This document shows, one piece after another, positions 24,885-37,474 of a stretch of 64,000 nt of DNA. The position numbers and the translations under genes are program-made. Source of the stretch: Agapanthus africanus (Eukaryota > Streptophyta > Magnoliopsida > Asparagales > Amaryllidaceae). The notes beneath the pieces were generated by a model. The model made no database searches. It saw nothing but the letters and a program-made list of their open reading frames with translations, and was not told where the DNA came from. How positions within the stretch are numbered: the first letter of the stretch is position 1; each line of letters opens with the position of its first letter. The DNA lies in contig CM057346.1 in the NCBI GenBank assembly GCA_030015575.1, positions 558,378,315 through 558,442,314 on the forward strand. Reading direction: 5' to 3'.

Positions 24885-25029
24885 GGTACAAGGTTATAAT
24901 TATTAATACGGCAAAAAAAAATGGTACCATGCCACTCAATGTTCCATAACTTAGTGTCTCCTGAGTGAGAATAGACAAGACAACTATTCATGTTTAAAGA
25001 GCATCCTGCAAGTTTCTTGAATCTCACTT

Positions 25030-25421
25030 GTTTGGTTGTATGAAGGTGGAAACACAACGCATTTCCAACTGCATGTAGTTGCAACTTCCGTAGTCAGAAT
25101 TGCATTTTACTGTTTGGTAGTGTTGTTTTTTCCAACCACGCCAACAAATCAGAAAAAAATGTTTAAAAGGCAATAACTTTTTTGTGTAATTTTTATATTG
25201 CAAAAATTTACTATAGTAATGTAATGAATGGATAATTTGATGGGATTTAAGTGATTTGTACAATTCACAAGATGTAGTTGCATCCATACGCTCGTTTTTT
25301 AGTGTAGTTGGAACTACACCATTTCAAGGCCAAATGCTTTTGCAACTACATCTTTAGTTGCAAAAACATAATTACCAAACACCTGCTTTCCCAACACCAT
25401 GCAGTTGGCATGGAACCAAAC
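25030..25421. mobile_element. MITE with GTTTGGTTNNATG ends
   Basis: The left end GTTTGGTTGTATG and the inverse of the right end GTTTGGTTCCATG match at 11 of 13 positions. The interior repeats related words ('gtttggtagtgttg', 'taccaaacacctg', 'actgcatg' and 'catgcagttg'). It is 392 bp, non-coding, and the target duplication is unclear, so I cannot assign the superfamily. Confidence 0.6.
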
Positions 25422-26614
25422 AACCCCCTAGAAACCATGGATTACTTGCAGGTTTGATGACTTGTCTTAAATTAACAAGGGTTATGTCTATGTTGCATGT
25501 TGTCTTTTTTTTTGGGGCCAAAATATATTGTATGTTGTCACCGCCTCATTTTTCGCATTAGATCAAATTGGAAAGTATGGACACTCTTTCACATTGTGAA
25601 TATTCTTCTGAATCTTATCGGTAGATGAGTTGAAATGGGACATTTATACGTTATATATCACGGTAGCAAAGCATCACTCACCATATTTTTATTAACGCCT
25701 TGAATTGAAAATTGGGTCCCAAATCGTTGTGTACTTGGAAAGAGAAAGACTCATCCTAATTTTTCCATTCCTGACATTAAATCAAATTGGCACCTGTGGA
25801 CATATTTGTTTGCACAGTGAATACTCTTATCTGTATATGGCTTGAAATCGAGCATTTATGCTTTATATATCATGGTAGCAAAGGATCACTTAATTACAAA
25901 GAATACAAAATGCTACTAATCACGATAGCGGAAATATGCTGAGAAAAAGGTTGCGTAGTCTAGATAACTGACAAATAATTAGGATGGATCCTACTAATCT
26001 AATTCATAAAATGTAGTTGGAATAGAGATGAAATCTGATCATTCAAAAGTTTTGCATTGCTGGTGAAATGAAAATTTCATTTTTTTTTAATTCTTTGCAT
26101 ACAAGCACTTGGTTCAATTTTTTCCTATGAAAATCAGAACTACTCTTTATAGTTGCCAGCGCACATCCAAAACAAACAAAATCTATCATTACTTAAGACC
26201 TGCTGAAAGGATATAGTCCAACTGTATTATTATCTAAAAGATCTCCCATCCTTTTTCTTTTTTGGATTTCAAACTTACGTTATCACAACAATATAAATGG
26301 AAATCATATGATATTCCACTAATTTACTATTTACAGCTCCATTCTTGACCAATCTCGGCAAGAATCTTCTACTAAATCTTCGACAACATAAATGAAATTT
26401 GAGGCAGGTAATTGCATGAATGTGTAATTTTGAACTCTGATCCCGCACATGGCGCGGAGGCCAAAGTCAAGAAAAAACATATTAATTTAAAAGTTAATTG
26501 TTATGTGATTTTTAAGTTGTAATATCTCATATTTATGAACATCATATTTAAAATATACGAAGGAGCAACTTGCAAGTAATTTGGTATTTTTCATTTTCTT
26601 TCTAATATTCAAAA
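25422..26614. other. AT-rich intergenic DNA, no gene seen
   Basis: No recognisable coding domain, RNA gene or element end. Two similar stretches, 'tttatacgttatatatcacggtagcaaagcatcact' near 25640 and its relative near 25857, suggest an old duplication about 215 bases long. Confidence 0.45.
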
Positions 26615-26697
26615 TATATAAAAGAACATCATAAACAACAATAACTGAGTCTTTTATCCCAAGCATATGGGGTAAGCTATATGAACCAATATGAGAA

Positions 26698-27220
26698 TTA
26701 CGCCGGGTCCAGGACATGAATCTTCTGCCTCCACTCACTCCTATCGAACAATATACTTTCATTGAGACCTTTGGCAACCATATCTTTTTGTATTACCTTC
26801 ATCCATGTTTTCTTCGGTCTTCCTTTCGCCCTTTTGACATTGCCTATATCGATAGTATCCATTCGTCGAACCGGTGCTTCCATAGGTCTGCGTCGCACAT
26901 GACCAAACCATCTTAGTTGGTTTTCCCGCATCTTCTCCTTTCCACAGGCGCTACACCAGCTTTTGCACGAATGTCCTCATTTCGTACCTTATCTTTTCTA
27001 GCGTTACCACACATCCAACGAAGCATTTGCATCTCTGCTACGTGCATCTTCTGTGTATGATGCTTCTTAGAAGCCCAGCATTCTGTACCATATAATAAGG
27101 TAGGCCGAATAGCGCTCCGATAAAACTTCTCTTTCAATCTTGACGGAAAGTTACGATCACACAAAATCCCTGTTGCACTCCTCCATTCAACCAACCAGTT
27201 TGGATCCTTTGATTAATATC
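26698..27220 (-). pseudogene. LINE RT C-terminal portion (3' half)
   Basis: The minus strand encodes the conserved RTE tail: LLYGTECWASKKHH, RWMCGNARKDKVRNE, RWFGHVRRRP and a final GRPKKTW...KD segment ending near 26698. A frame change occurs near 26920. The frame continues directly from the half at 31356 once the nested LTR and one copy of ATATC are ignored. Confidence 0.85.
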
Positions 27221-30200
27221 TGTCACGCCCCGCTTCCCAAAATACGGAATACGAGGGATTGACAAGGCCAGCCATACTCCTACGGTCGAGGAAATATCCC
27301 TCCGTAGCCATACTTTGGCTTCTAGCTTTACGTAGAAATCAGTAATCAATGCACAGGTAATGAGAAACGCAGTAACTAAATCAAGCAAATACAAAAAACT
27401 AAGCAGATGGAGATCAAGAGAGTATAGCTCTGGGTAGCTGATCAAGATGTCCACGATGTTCTCGAGGTACGCCTGGTCCTGGTCCAAACTAGATCCACTT
27501 CTCACTCTGAGCATGCATACTCAGGTCGTCAGAGCGACATGATAGCAATATATATGGGTACAAATAGTAACTTGTGTAATAATAATGAAATGTAACAATA
27601 AATCAAGAGAGTAAAGATGTGAACATGAAGTAGCCAATGCGGATGTCTAATAGAGCAGGTGAACAGTAAAGCAGTAAAATAATATGTCATGTGTGTTGAT
27701 TCAGTAAGCAATGCATGTTAGTGTCACTATCCTTATTAGTCTCTAAGCCTCACTGTAGGGGTCACTAAGCCTATCGTCAGTCCAAGTGTGAGAGTCAACC
27801 ACGCAGGAGTATCCCCCACCCAAGGGTAGGACCTAAGGGTAAGGGACCACGGGCCCGAAACACGCACGATAATAATCAGTAATATCCCTGTTTATCTCCG
27901 TATATGCCGGTATGGGACTCCCGAGATTCTGTTGAACTCATACTCAAACTACCCCACACCCCGTGGTCTACACCAAACGCCAACCATGAACTCAACTACC
28001 AGTCGGTCCATGACGAGTCTACGTGAGAACTGAAGACAGGGTCTCCATCAAGCATGTCTCGACTGATACCCAAGATAAATGGACAGTGTTTGGTGCCTTA
28101 CCTGTGACACCCATACAAGTGCTTCCATAATTGTCCCATACCAATTATAGTCACACTTATACACGTCCCACAGACGTCGATAATGCAATAAATCAATAGG
28201 GTCCACTGATTGTGTACAAGTACGTGTCACTTTCACTTATCCATTCATGCTCAAACACTAACGTACTTGCCACAATCACTACTAATGCCTAACACTGGGT
28301 AATGCACATGCTCACTAGGTTACCAATGCAATGTCATATATGTAATGTGAGGAGAAAATAGTATTTAAGGTATGATTAAGATGTCATCAAACTATGTCCT
28401 ACCATTTGCATAATTCTTCATAAATCATACATGCACAATTTAGCGAAACAGTGAACAGGGGTTAAGTAGTATGTTTGATTATCTATCCAGCAAATCTGGT
28501 TTCACATCAATCGGGTTTCAGGATCACTAGATATAGCCATTTCATTTTAAGCGTTCACTGCTGGAAATCCGGTTTCAGAATCGGAAGTCCGTTTCGTAAC
28601 GCATTTTAATCCCAGTTGGGATCAGAATTTAGCGACGCTACAGTTGAATGAAATTTAGAGTTTTTAATAAGGTTTCCAACTCAATTGGAGGATCAGTATT
28701 ATATTACGCCAACAGAGAGTTATGGCCAGATTAAGTTTGGGGTGTAGAATCTGCTTCTGCAGAATTCAGCAAGACATGCCGACAAGGTAAAATGGATTAA
28801 AAATATCAAACGGTTGAGGAATCCAGTGAACCCAGTCGAGTAAGAAATCTAATCCAATTCCCTACGTAACGATATAGGATTCCGTGCATTCTCTTATATG
28901 AACGGTGATGTACAAGGGTTTAGCAACAGGGGTTATCCTGGATTTCCATTATGGACTGCAGTCCAGAATCATAATCCACCACAGTTATCTCTATCATAGT
29001 GTACTAAAATTCAGTGATCAATAATATTTTACAGTGGGTTAAACAGTTATCTTCGATACAAGCCATCGAACGCTAAAATCTGGTTTATACACAATTTACT
29101 ATAAATTTTATAGTTTGGCACGTTCAGGAAGATTCAGAATTCAAAGTGATTATTGAGATTAACATTTCAAAGGTGAAACGACCGTGGTTTTCCACCAAAT
29201 TACCACAGCACAACAGTATACAATAGAAGGGTCCAAGGGTCATAAGTTCCGCCATTTAAGGATGGGTTTTCATTTAGAGTTTAATAACAATTATTCGTTT
29301 ATACGTAAGGTGATCAAAGTTTCGGTAATGCAAGGATATAATTGATTATGTATATAACAATAGTAGCATATAAAGCAAGTGGAAATCACTTGCCTCGGTC
29401 GCTTGATATGGAAGCGACGCCGCTGCAGGGTTTTTCCCGATACACGGGACGGCGCGATGCTGGATACGGCGCGCGGCGCGAGTGTGGTACGCGGTGACCC
29501 GGCACTGGACACGATGGCGACACTGGCGTGATACGGCAGTGGGCGTGGTCCTGGCTCGGTGCATGGTACGGCGACACGGATTTAGGTCTGGTGACGATGC
29601 GGGCGCGACGCAGTGCTGGGCCTGGTGACGGTGCGGGCGCGACGCGGTGCTGGGCCTGGTGACGATGCTGGCGCGACACGGGACCTGGTCCGGAGGTGGG
29701 CAAGACACGACACAGGCGTGGCACGGTAACTGGGCACGGGACGCGACACGCGAGTGGGTCTGCGGTGACACGGAGGTTGGCACGGTGTGGCCCGGGCGTG
29801 ACTCACAGCGACGAACTTGCGCGGTGTTGCGACGACAATTGTGTTGATAGCCGTGACAGTTACCCCGACCTAAGCTACGGTTAGATCAGCGGCAAAGACG
29901 CCAATGGCAGCAGCTACGGCGACAGATACGCGTGCTCGATGAAATGCCGTAGGGTGCGATAAGCTTGAGGCGTGGCGATGGTGACGGCGATGGCAGCGAG
30001 GAGGCCGGCGTGATGCTCAAGCAGTGAACCTAGAGCTCGGAAGAGAAGATGGTGGACCGGGGTTGGGGTGGGATGCCGGCGGCGATGGTGGCAGTGATGG
30101 GGACTGGGGTGCTCGGGGTTAAGAAGGCTCGATTGGGTTTGTGAGGTTGGGGGTTTGATAGAGCTCGGTGGCAGGGGATGGGGACAAAGGAGCTTGGAGC

Positions 30201-31350
30201 GGGGCTCGGGTTTTGGGTAGTTGGTGAAAGGGGCGAAGGTGGTTGGTGATGGAGGTAGTCGGCGGCGAAGAGATGCAGCGGTGGCGATTTGCAGTGAGGG
30301 AGGTGTGCAGGCGAGGGGAGTGAGGCAATGGGGGCTCGGTGGTGATGAGGAGGTGGTGCTCGGGTCGACGAGGCGGCTCAGGGGCAGTGGGGGCTCGCTG
30401 GCATCGAGGTCGGTGATTGAGATGGCTGGCAGTGGTGATGCGAGGGGGAGTGAGAGGTGGGTTTTGTTTGAAGGAGGTGGTGGAGCTGCAGTGGCGGGTG
30501 TGGGAGGAGAGGGAGGTGGCGACGAGGCGTGGGTAAGGTCGACGACGAAGAGGTGAGCGTCGTCGACGAGGACAGGCGAGGGTGTGGGTTCGGTGTGCAG
30601 GGGATTGATATTCGTGGTTTCCTGAGAGAGGAAAAAGGAGAGAGGAGAGAGCCATTAGGGGAGCGGGTCATGGGGGTCAGTTGGCGTGGGACGTGGGCAC
30701 GCGCGAGAAACGGTCGCGAGGGGGAAGCTCGGGCGCACGACGTGGGCGCAACGGGAAAGGAGCGGGAAAAAACTGAGTAGGGAAGAAGAAAGAGGACGGG
30801 TCGGGTGAGGGAGATTTGGGCCGGGGCAGGCTTGGGCCGACCAAAAATAAATAAGAGAAATAGAAGAGGGGGGCCGGGCTGCTGGGCCGGGGCGGCAATA
30901 AAACAAAAATAAAAAGGAGTAGGGGACAAGTGGGCCGGGCTTGGGAAATTAAGGATTTTATTATAGGTGTAATTTATACAGAAGGGGAGTGGGCCGGAGG
31001 TTTTTATTTATTTAAAATGTTTGTTTTGGGCTGGGTTACTTTGGGGGCTAAAAGAAAAGAAAGGGAAAGGAAAGCAGCTGGGCTGGTGAAAATAGGAAAT
31101 GGGAAAATGAAGGGAGATGGCCGGGCTGGGGTATTAAAATAAAAGAATTTGGAAAAATATAATAGATAGGCAATAGGGTTTCGGCTTAGGCTAGGGGAAA
31201 AACAATGAAGGAGAAAATGGAAATGCGGTTAGGGTTTAAATAAGTTAGGGCTAGATAAAACAAAATAATTATAAATATAAATGTTTAAATTTTGTAAGTA
31301 GACTTATATAAAAATACGGATAATGGTGCGTAACAGAACTGGGTATTACA
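27221..31350 (-). mobile_element. Solo LTR, 4.1 kb, TSD ATATC, inside the LINE
   Basis: The ends are TGTCACGCCCCGCTTCCCAA...GGGTATTACA, with ATATC at 27216-27220 and 31351-31355. The segment at 27910-27960 resembles 18595-18640 of the other solo LTR, so they are related. Sense is the minus strand. A GC-rich stretch at 29400-30950 stands out in otherwise AT-rich surroundings. It carries overlapping Pro/Arg/Ser-rich open frames (for example 30119-30655 minus) that match no family I know and look compositional. Confidence 0.85.
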
Positions 31351-31355
31351 ATATC

Positions 31356-33829
31356 ACTATCGATCTCCTCATCCTTTTGGATGATGGAACCTAGATATCT
31401 AAACTGATCGCTCGGTGATATCTCTTGTCCTTCCAGTGTTATACCAATGTGGTCTCGACTTCTCTGTTTGCTAAATTTGCAATGCATATATAATGTCTTG
31501 GACCTGCTCAATCTGAACCCCCGAGATTCCAACGTTTGCCTCCATAACTCCAATTTGGCATTAACCCCTGCTTTCGTCTCATTCACTAAAACAATATCAT
31601 CAGCGAATAGCATACACCAAGGTACCTCATCTTGAATAGTTCTAGTAAGCTCATCCATCACGATGGTAAACAGGAATGGACTTAATGCAGATCCTTGATG
31701 TAAGCCAATTGTAATTGGAAAATCACTCGTTAGGCCGTCGTAAGTTCTGACCATCGCACATATCCTTGATTATATCAATGTACTTGACGGGGACCCCCTT
31801 CTTCATCATTGTCCCCCATAATATCTCTCTAGGTACTTGTCGTACGCTTTCTCTAAATCAATAAATATCATATGCAAATCTCTTCTTCTCTCTCGAAAAC
31901 GCTCGACAAGTTGACGAAGCAAATGAATAGCCTCTGTCGTCGATCGTCCAGGCATGAACCCAAACCGGTTCTCTGTTATCTTAACATCCTTTATTAGCCT
32001 GTGTTCAATCGCTCTCTCCTAAAACTTCATGATGTGACACATAAGTTTTATTCCACGGTAGTTTGAGCAATTTTAAATGTCACCCTTATTCTTGTAGATA
32101 GGTACAAGGATACTTTTCCTCCACTCATTTGGTATCTTTTTGGTCTGCCAAATCTTATTAAACAGATCTGTCAGCCATTTAACGCCTATTTATTTTAAGC
32201 ATCTCCAAATCTCGATAGGAATCCCATTTGGACCAACTGCTTTTCTTGATCTCATTCTTTTCAAAGCCTCTTTAATTTCTGATATTCTTATTTTACGCAT
32301 GAAATCGCGGTTTATATTTTGAGATTAAATGACAAGTTCATCCAAATTCTTAGTAAAGCTCTCATTGAACAATTTGTCAAAATAATCTCTCCATCTTTCC
32401 TTGATATTCTCATCTTAAATTAAAACCTTTTGATCTTCATCTTTGCCACACTTCACTGCACATAAGTCTATGCTCTTCTTTTCCCGCATCCGAACAATCC
32501 AGTATATATCATTTTCAGCCTCGTTAGTGTTCAACTTCTCGTACACCTTCTTGTAGATCTTAGTTTTAACTTCCCAAACAGTTTTCTTAACTTCCTTTTC
32601 AGCCATTTTATACTTCTCAAATCTCTCCGCATCTCTGCTTTTCTTCAAATTTTTATAAAAATCTCTCTCGATTTTAATAGCAGCCTTTACTTCTTCGTTC
32701 CACCATGATGTGTTCTTAGATGGTGGAGCATCACCTCTCAAATCACCAAGTAGATCTATAGCTACCTTCTTGATACAACTAGCCATCTTATTCCATGTTC
32801 TGTCTGAATCAACTTCAGACTGTCAATCCGCCTCTTGAACTACACAATCTATAAAAGTCTTTTGGTTACTTCCTTCAGTCACCACCACTTAATTCTACGT
32901 TCTACCTTACGTCTAATCTTCCTAAATTCTCTTCTAAATCAAAAATCTAGAACTAAAAGTCTATATTGAGTGGTTACACTCTCACCTAGCACTACTTTAC
33001 AGTCGATACAACAATCTCTATCTATCCTTCTTATCAGAAAAAAGTCTATTTGACTTGCACTTGATCCGCTTCTAAAGATGATAAGATGATACTCTCTTTT
33101 CCTAAACCAAGTGTTTACTAAGATCAAGTCATAAGATAAGGCAAAATCTAGAATCGAGCAACCTGCTTCATTCCTTTGTCCAAAACCAAAACCTCCATAA
33201 ATAGTATCAAACCCACTACGACTAGTACCTATATGTCCATTGAGATCACCACTAATAAATAACCTCTCTCCACTAGATATCTTTTACACCATCTCATCTA
33301 AATCCTCTGAGAATAGACGCTTACTAGTGTCATCAAGACCTATCTGTGGTGCATAAGCATTAATAACATTAAGGATCTCCCCACCTAGAATAAACTTAAC
33401 CAGTAAAATTCTATCACCTTTTCCCCTAATCTCAACTACATCCTCAAGTAACCGTCTATCTATGATTACGCCTACCCCATTACGATTTTTATCTCTACCC
33501 GTACACCAAAGCTTATAACCCCAAGGCTCTATGACTCTACCCTTTTCACCTACCTACTTAGTTTCTTGCAAATACATAATACCAACTCTCTTTCTAATCA
33601 TCATCTCCACTAATTCTGTTAGTCTACCAGAAAGAGGACCTATGTTCCAAGAAACTAGGCGGATCCTATGAAGCCCTTGCTTATTTGTCACTACACCTGG
33701 GGTCCGATGTAGCGCGCCGCTACCGAACGACGACCTAGAAGCCATTGCATATTTAACACTACACCCGGGATTCGATGTACCGCGTCGTTGAGTAGGAGAT
33801 GCCCCAACGATATTCTTATCATGGTTCAT
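31356..33829 (-). pseudogene. LINE endonuclease and RT, RTE clade (5' half)
   Basis: In coding order on the minus strand there is an APE-type endonuclease (starting near 33730 with RLVSWNIGPLSGR and MYLQETK, later SGDLNGHIG near 33250 and SQIDFFL near 33040). A linker follows, then reverse transcriptase from about 32350, with a FADDIVLV active-site motif near 31600. The frame is broken by stops and shifts near 33556, 33290, 32938, 32415 and 31790, so this copy is dead. It is homologous to plant RTE LINEs rather than L1, judged from the EN and RT motifs and the compact 3' end. Confidence 0.85.
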
Positions 33830-33956
33830 GTCATAGAATGTAACAAAGTTTTATGCTGACTGTTTTACGCTGGCTGTCACAAGCCTGCCACAACCCTCAC
33901 CCTTTCTCATCCGGACTTGGGACCGGCAACGGTGGGTTTATATGAAGGAACATTAT

Positions 33957-36250
33957 ATTTATGAAAATCACGAAATTTTTAAAAATCACGAAATTTCTTT
34001 TTTTTCTTCGGCGTTTCAATATTTTGCTCGTAATAGCACACGAGAATCACAAAATATAAAAAAATCCTAAATTTTTTGTTTTCTTCAAATTTTTAATAGT
34101 TTGTAAGCTATATAGCACAAGAATATGGCGAAATTTTAAAAATCTAAAATGAATTCCGTTTTTTCAGTTTTTCGATATTTTGCTTGGTACAAGAAAATCA
34201 TGAAATTTTCAAAAATTAAATATTTTTTGTTTTCTTCGATTTTTCAATATTTTTCAACATATCGCATGCAAAACTCGTAAAATTTTCAAAATTCTTGAAA
34301 ATTTTAAAAATCTCAAATTTTTTTGTTTGCTTCGATTTTTTAATAGTTTGCATACTATACAGTACATGACAATCACGAAATTTATGAGAATCCCAAAATT
34401 ATTTGTTTTTTCAAATCTACAATATTTTACACGCTACCGTATGAAAATCCTGAAATTTTCAAAAACCTTAATTTTTTCTGTATTCATTTTTTCAATATTT
34501 TGCTTGTTATATAGCACACAAAAATTGCAATTTTTTCAAAAAAAATTCAGATTTCTTTGATTTTTCAATATTTTGCACACATGAAAATTGCAAAATTTTC
34601 AAAAATCTCAACATTTTTCTTTTTTATAGGGTTTTTCAATATCTTGCTTGCTAGCACACAAAGATTGCGAACTTATCAAAAAATCAAAATTTTATGTTTT
34701 CTTCCATTTTTTTCTATATTTTGTTTTTTATAGCTCATGAAAATCACTAAATTTTGAAAGGATAAGGCTAATTTACTATCAAGACATAACCAGCGTAGTT
34801 ATGCATGCAGATAATTACTCCATTTACCCTTCATTTATGGATAAAATAAAGGGTGTTTTTGTCATTCACAAGAAAAGAGAATGGAGAATCTTGTAAGAAT
34901 CCTATAAGATTTTCTCTTCTTGTATCAATCAACTTCGTTCATTAATTACAAAATTTCTATTCATGCTCTTCTTGTAAATTACAAAAACATCCTTTATTTT
35001 ATCTATGAATGAAGGGTAAATGGAGTAATTATCCACATGCATAACTAAGTTGGTTATGCCTCAGGAGTAAATTAGACTTACCCATTTTGAAATATCTCAA
35101 TTTTTTTGTTTTCTTTGGTTTTACAATTTTTCTATGTCATAGCACACGAAAATCATGAAATTTTCAAAAATCTTAAAAATTTTTGTTTTCTTTGCTTCTA
35201 TATAAGTAATGGAAATTACAATATTTTTAAAAATCCCAAAATTTCCTATTTTCTTCAAATTTTTAACATTTTGTTTACTATGAGAAACAAAATTTGTGGA
35301 ATTTTAAGAAATCTATTTTTTCGTTTTCTTCACCTTTTCAATATTTTGCATGATACAGCATTTGAAAATCGCAAAGTTCCAAAAATCTCAAAAAATTTCT
35401 GTCTTCTTCCTTTTTTATTATTTTGCAAGGTATATATAGCGCACGAAATTTCAAAAATCTCAGAATTTTTTGTTTTCATCGGTTTTTCGATATTTTATTT
35501 GCTCATACTTTCAGAAAACTTCCGGAAATCAAAGAGAAAAAGGTATGTGTAAGAAGAGAAGATAATAGTAATTTTTAAAATCCCAAATTACGGGGAAAAA
35601 AAATAATCCAGTCCAAGTGACTGAGACTCTAGGTGACTGAGAATACCTTCGGAAACATACGCAAATTATGAAATTTTAAAAAATTCCAATTTTTTTTGTT
35701 GTTTTCAAATATCCAATATTTTGCATGTTATAGCATATAAAAGTTTCGAAAATTTTCAAAAATCTCAATTTTTTTTTTCTTTCAATTTTTGCTTTTTTAT
35801 AGCATACAAAAGTAGCAAAATCTTCAAAAATTTCAAGAATTTTCTTGTTTCTTTAGTTTTTCAATATTTTTTGTTTGTTATATAGCACAAAAAAAATGCT
35901 AAAATTTTCAAGTCTCGATATTTGTTGTTTTTCCGTTTTTCTATATTTGGCATGCCGTAGTATAAGAAAATCGCATTTTTTTCCAGAGATGTCAAAATTT
36001 TCAGTTTTTCTTCATTTATTTCAATATTATGCATATTATGGCACGAAACTGGAAAAAAATTCCGTTCCGTTCAAATTTTAATATTTTACATGTCAATATT
36101 TTCCTAAAATGTCGAATCTTTCTGTTTTCTTTTATTTTCTATACTTTTCGCAATACCAAACGAAAATTATGAAATTTTTAACTATGATTTTTTTATTTTT
36201 CGATTTTTCAGTATATTGCATGTATAGCACACAAAAATCATGATTTTTAA
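33957..36250. repeat. Large AT-rich diverged tandem array
   Basis: Roughly two dozen degenerate units of about 75-95 bases repeat. Each has an 'aaaatcacgaaattttcaaaaatc' half and a 'tttttcgatattttgc' half followed by 'tatagcacac'. The same family occurs at 1975-2534. A MITE interrupts it at 34760-35083. The F/I/K-rich open frames within are repeat translations. Confidence 0.8.
34760..35083. mobile_element. Mutator-like MITE, 9-bp TSD, long inverted ends
   Basis: The ends form inverted repeats of about 100 bases: the left starts GGATAAGGCTAATTTACT and the right ends AGTAAATTAGACTTACCC, each continuing through 'gttatgcatg', 'ccatttaccc' and 'aaataaagg' in inverse order. The 9-bp duplication ATTTTGAAA at 34751-34759 and 35084-35092 is perfect and fits the Mutator superfamily. 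There is no coding capacity. Confidence 0.88.
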
Positions 36251-36738
36251 AATATTTTCCTTATTGAGAAAAAATAAAGAGATTTTAAAGAAGAAGGCTG
36301 AATAAAAAAAATTCACCATATAAGTCTAGCTATGTTAGATAAAATAATGTTAAATATTGAGCAGGAAGCCAATAGAAAAATTTTCATGACCTAAATGTAG
36401 TAAGAGAATTAAATAGAGGTTAAATAACAATTTTTTCACTAAGCTAGAGAAGGGAATATTCCAATGGCGATGGTGATGGCGATGGCAAGGGAGTTACCCG
36501 AAGGCGAGGGCGGCGGCGAGGGATTCGCACTCTACTCCGGTTGGGCCCCCGACAGCATGTTTCTATTTTACTCCTAGGTGAAGTTAAAGGCAAAAAGTTG
36601 ATAAAAGTTTGATTGATCAGAAAGTGGTCTCGAGTTTTTCGAAATCTCTTCTATTCATAGCCTCCATAAATGGCTGTTGCACCCTTAATTTATGCAATAA
36701 CTCTCTGTGTTGTTCTTTGGTCATGGCTACATGGTATC
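36251..36738. other. Intergenic DNA, no gene seen
   Basis: It contains a short GATGGC/GGCGGC-rich stretch at 36460-36520 and a right edge reading CTACATGGTATCA. Nothing codes for a recognisable protein. Confidence 0.4.
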
Positions 36739-36743
36739 AATTG

Positions 36744-37440
36744 TGTAACACCCTAGTCCGATCGTACGTTTCTTTTTCTTGGATATATTGGGTTTTGTTT
36801 TACTATTATTATAATTTGGAGTTTAATACTTTTAATTAAGATATATGCATATAATTATGGTTTTTCAAGTTTGTTAAATATGCATATTATTAGTATTTAA
36901 ATATTTATTTGTCTAACACTATTTTATAACCATATTTATATTTTAGTATCATAGTTTAAACAAAATATATTTTATTTAGTATTTCTTTAAACAATACATA
37001 TACATAAAATTTTACCCCTTTTTAAATTCTATTTATAAGATATTTTGTCTTACGATATTTATTTGGTTAAAATATTTAATTTTGAAAAGTCGTGAGAGCC
37101 CCTATTAAATCTTTTAACCATATAAATATTTTTCCTAAACTAACAACTCAATTTTCACTCTCCAATCACCATATATGTCTCACCTGATAACTTTATTCTT
37201 TTAAAATAAATACTATTCTCTCTCTCCAAACAAATATCTTTTCCAACAGATTTCTTTCTTCCCATATTCTATTCTATCTACATATATTTCTCTAAATCAC
37301 TAACTATATTTCACCAAACCCCCGCTCTCTTTTTCTATATATATTCCCTAACAAAATTCCTCTCTCTCCAATCTAATCTAATCTCTCTCAGCAGATTCTC
37401 TTTCTCAAATCTACTCTCTTTAATTATTTTTCTATAAACC

Positions 37441-37474
<34 letters not shown>

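Larger units (their letters stand above)
16717..24889 (+). mobile_element. Non-autonomous Tat-type LTR element E with nested solo LTR
   Basis: The element is bounded by GGTAC at 16717-16721 and 24885-24889. It has a 5' LTR (16722 to about 17402), repeats, an antisense ORF and a 3' LTR (24084-24884). Without the nested solo LTR (17785-20910 plus TSD) it is about 5 kb. I find no sense gag, protease, RT or integrase, so it depends on other elements. The end of the 5' LTR and the primer binding site are deleted at about 17402. The 3' LTR ends CCATCC rather than CA, which I take as a point mutation because the flanking GGTAC fits exactly there. Confidence 0.75.
26615..33956 (-). mobile_element. 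RTE-clade LINE with nested solo LTR
   Basis: Imperfect target-site duplications flank it: tatataaaagaacatcat (26615-26632) and tatatgaaggaacattat (33939-33956). On the minus strand it begins near 33938 and ends in a TTATTGTTGTTTATG tail at about 26633-26650, the kind of TTG-rich tail seen in plant RTE elements. Excluding the nested LTR (27221-31350 plus 5 bp) it is about 3.2 kb, a normal RTE length. Confidence 0.8.

Noticed and set aside
29346-29783. Arg/Pro/Ser/His-rich ORFs at 29346-29806 as a secreted or mucin-like protein
   Set aside because: Several overlapping frames on one strand are open simultaneously because of simple GC-rich repeats such as 'ggcgcgacgcggtgctgggc'.
30119-30655. 178-residue Pro/Arg-rich minus-strand ORF as a host gene
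   Set aside because: It lies inside a solo LTR, overlaps open frames on both strands in GC-rich DNA and has no recognisable domain.
36733-36743. Copia primer binding site (TGGTATCA) after an LTR ending in CTACA
   Set aside because: Only eight bases match before the next LTR begins, and no copia domain or second LTR end is visible.
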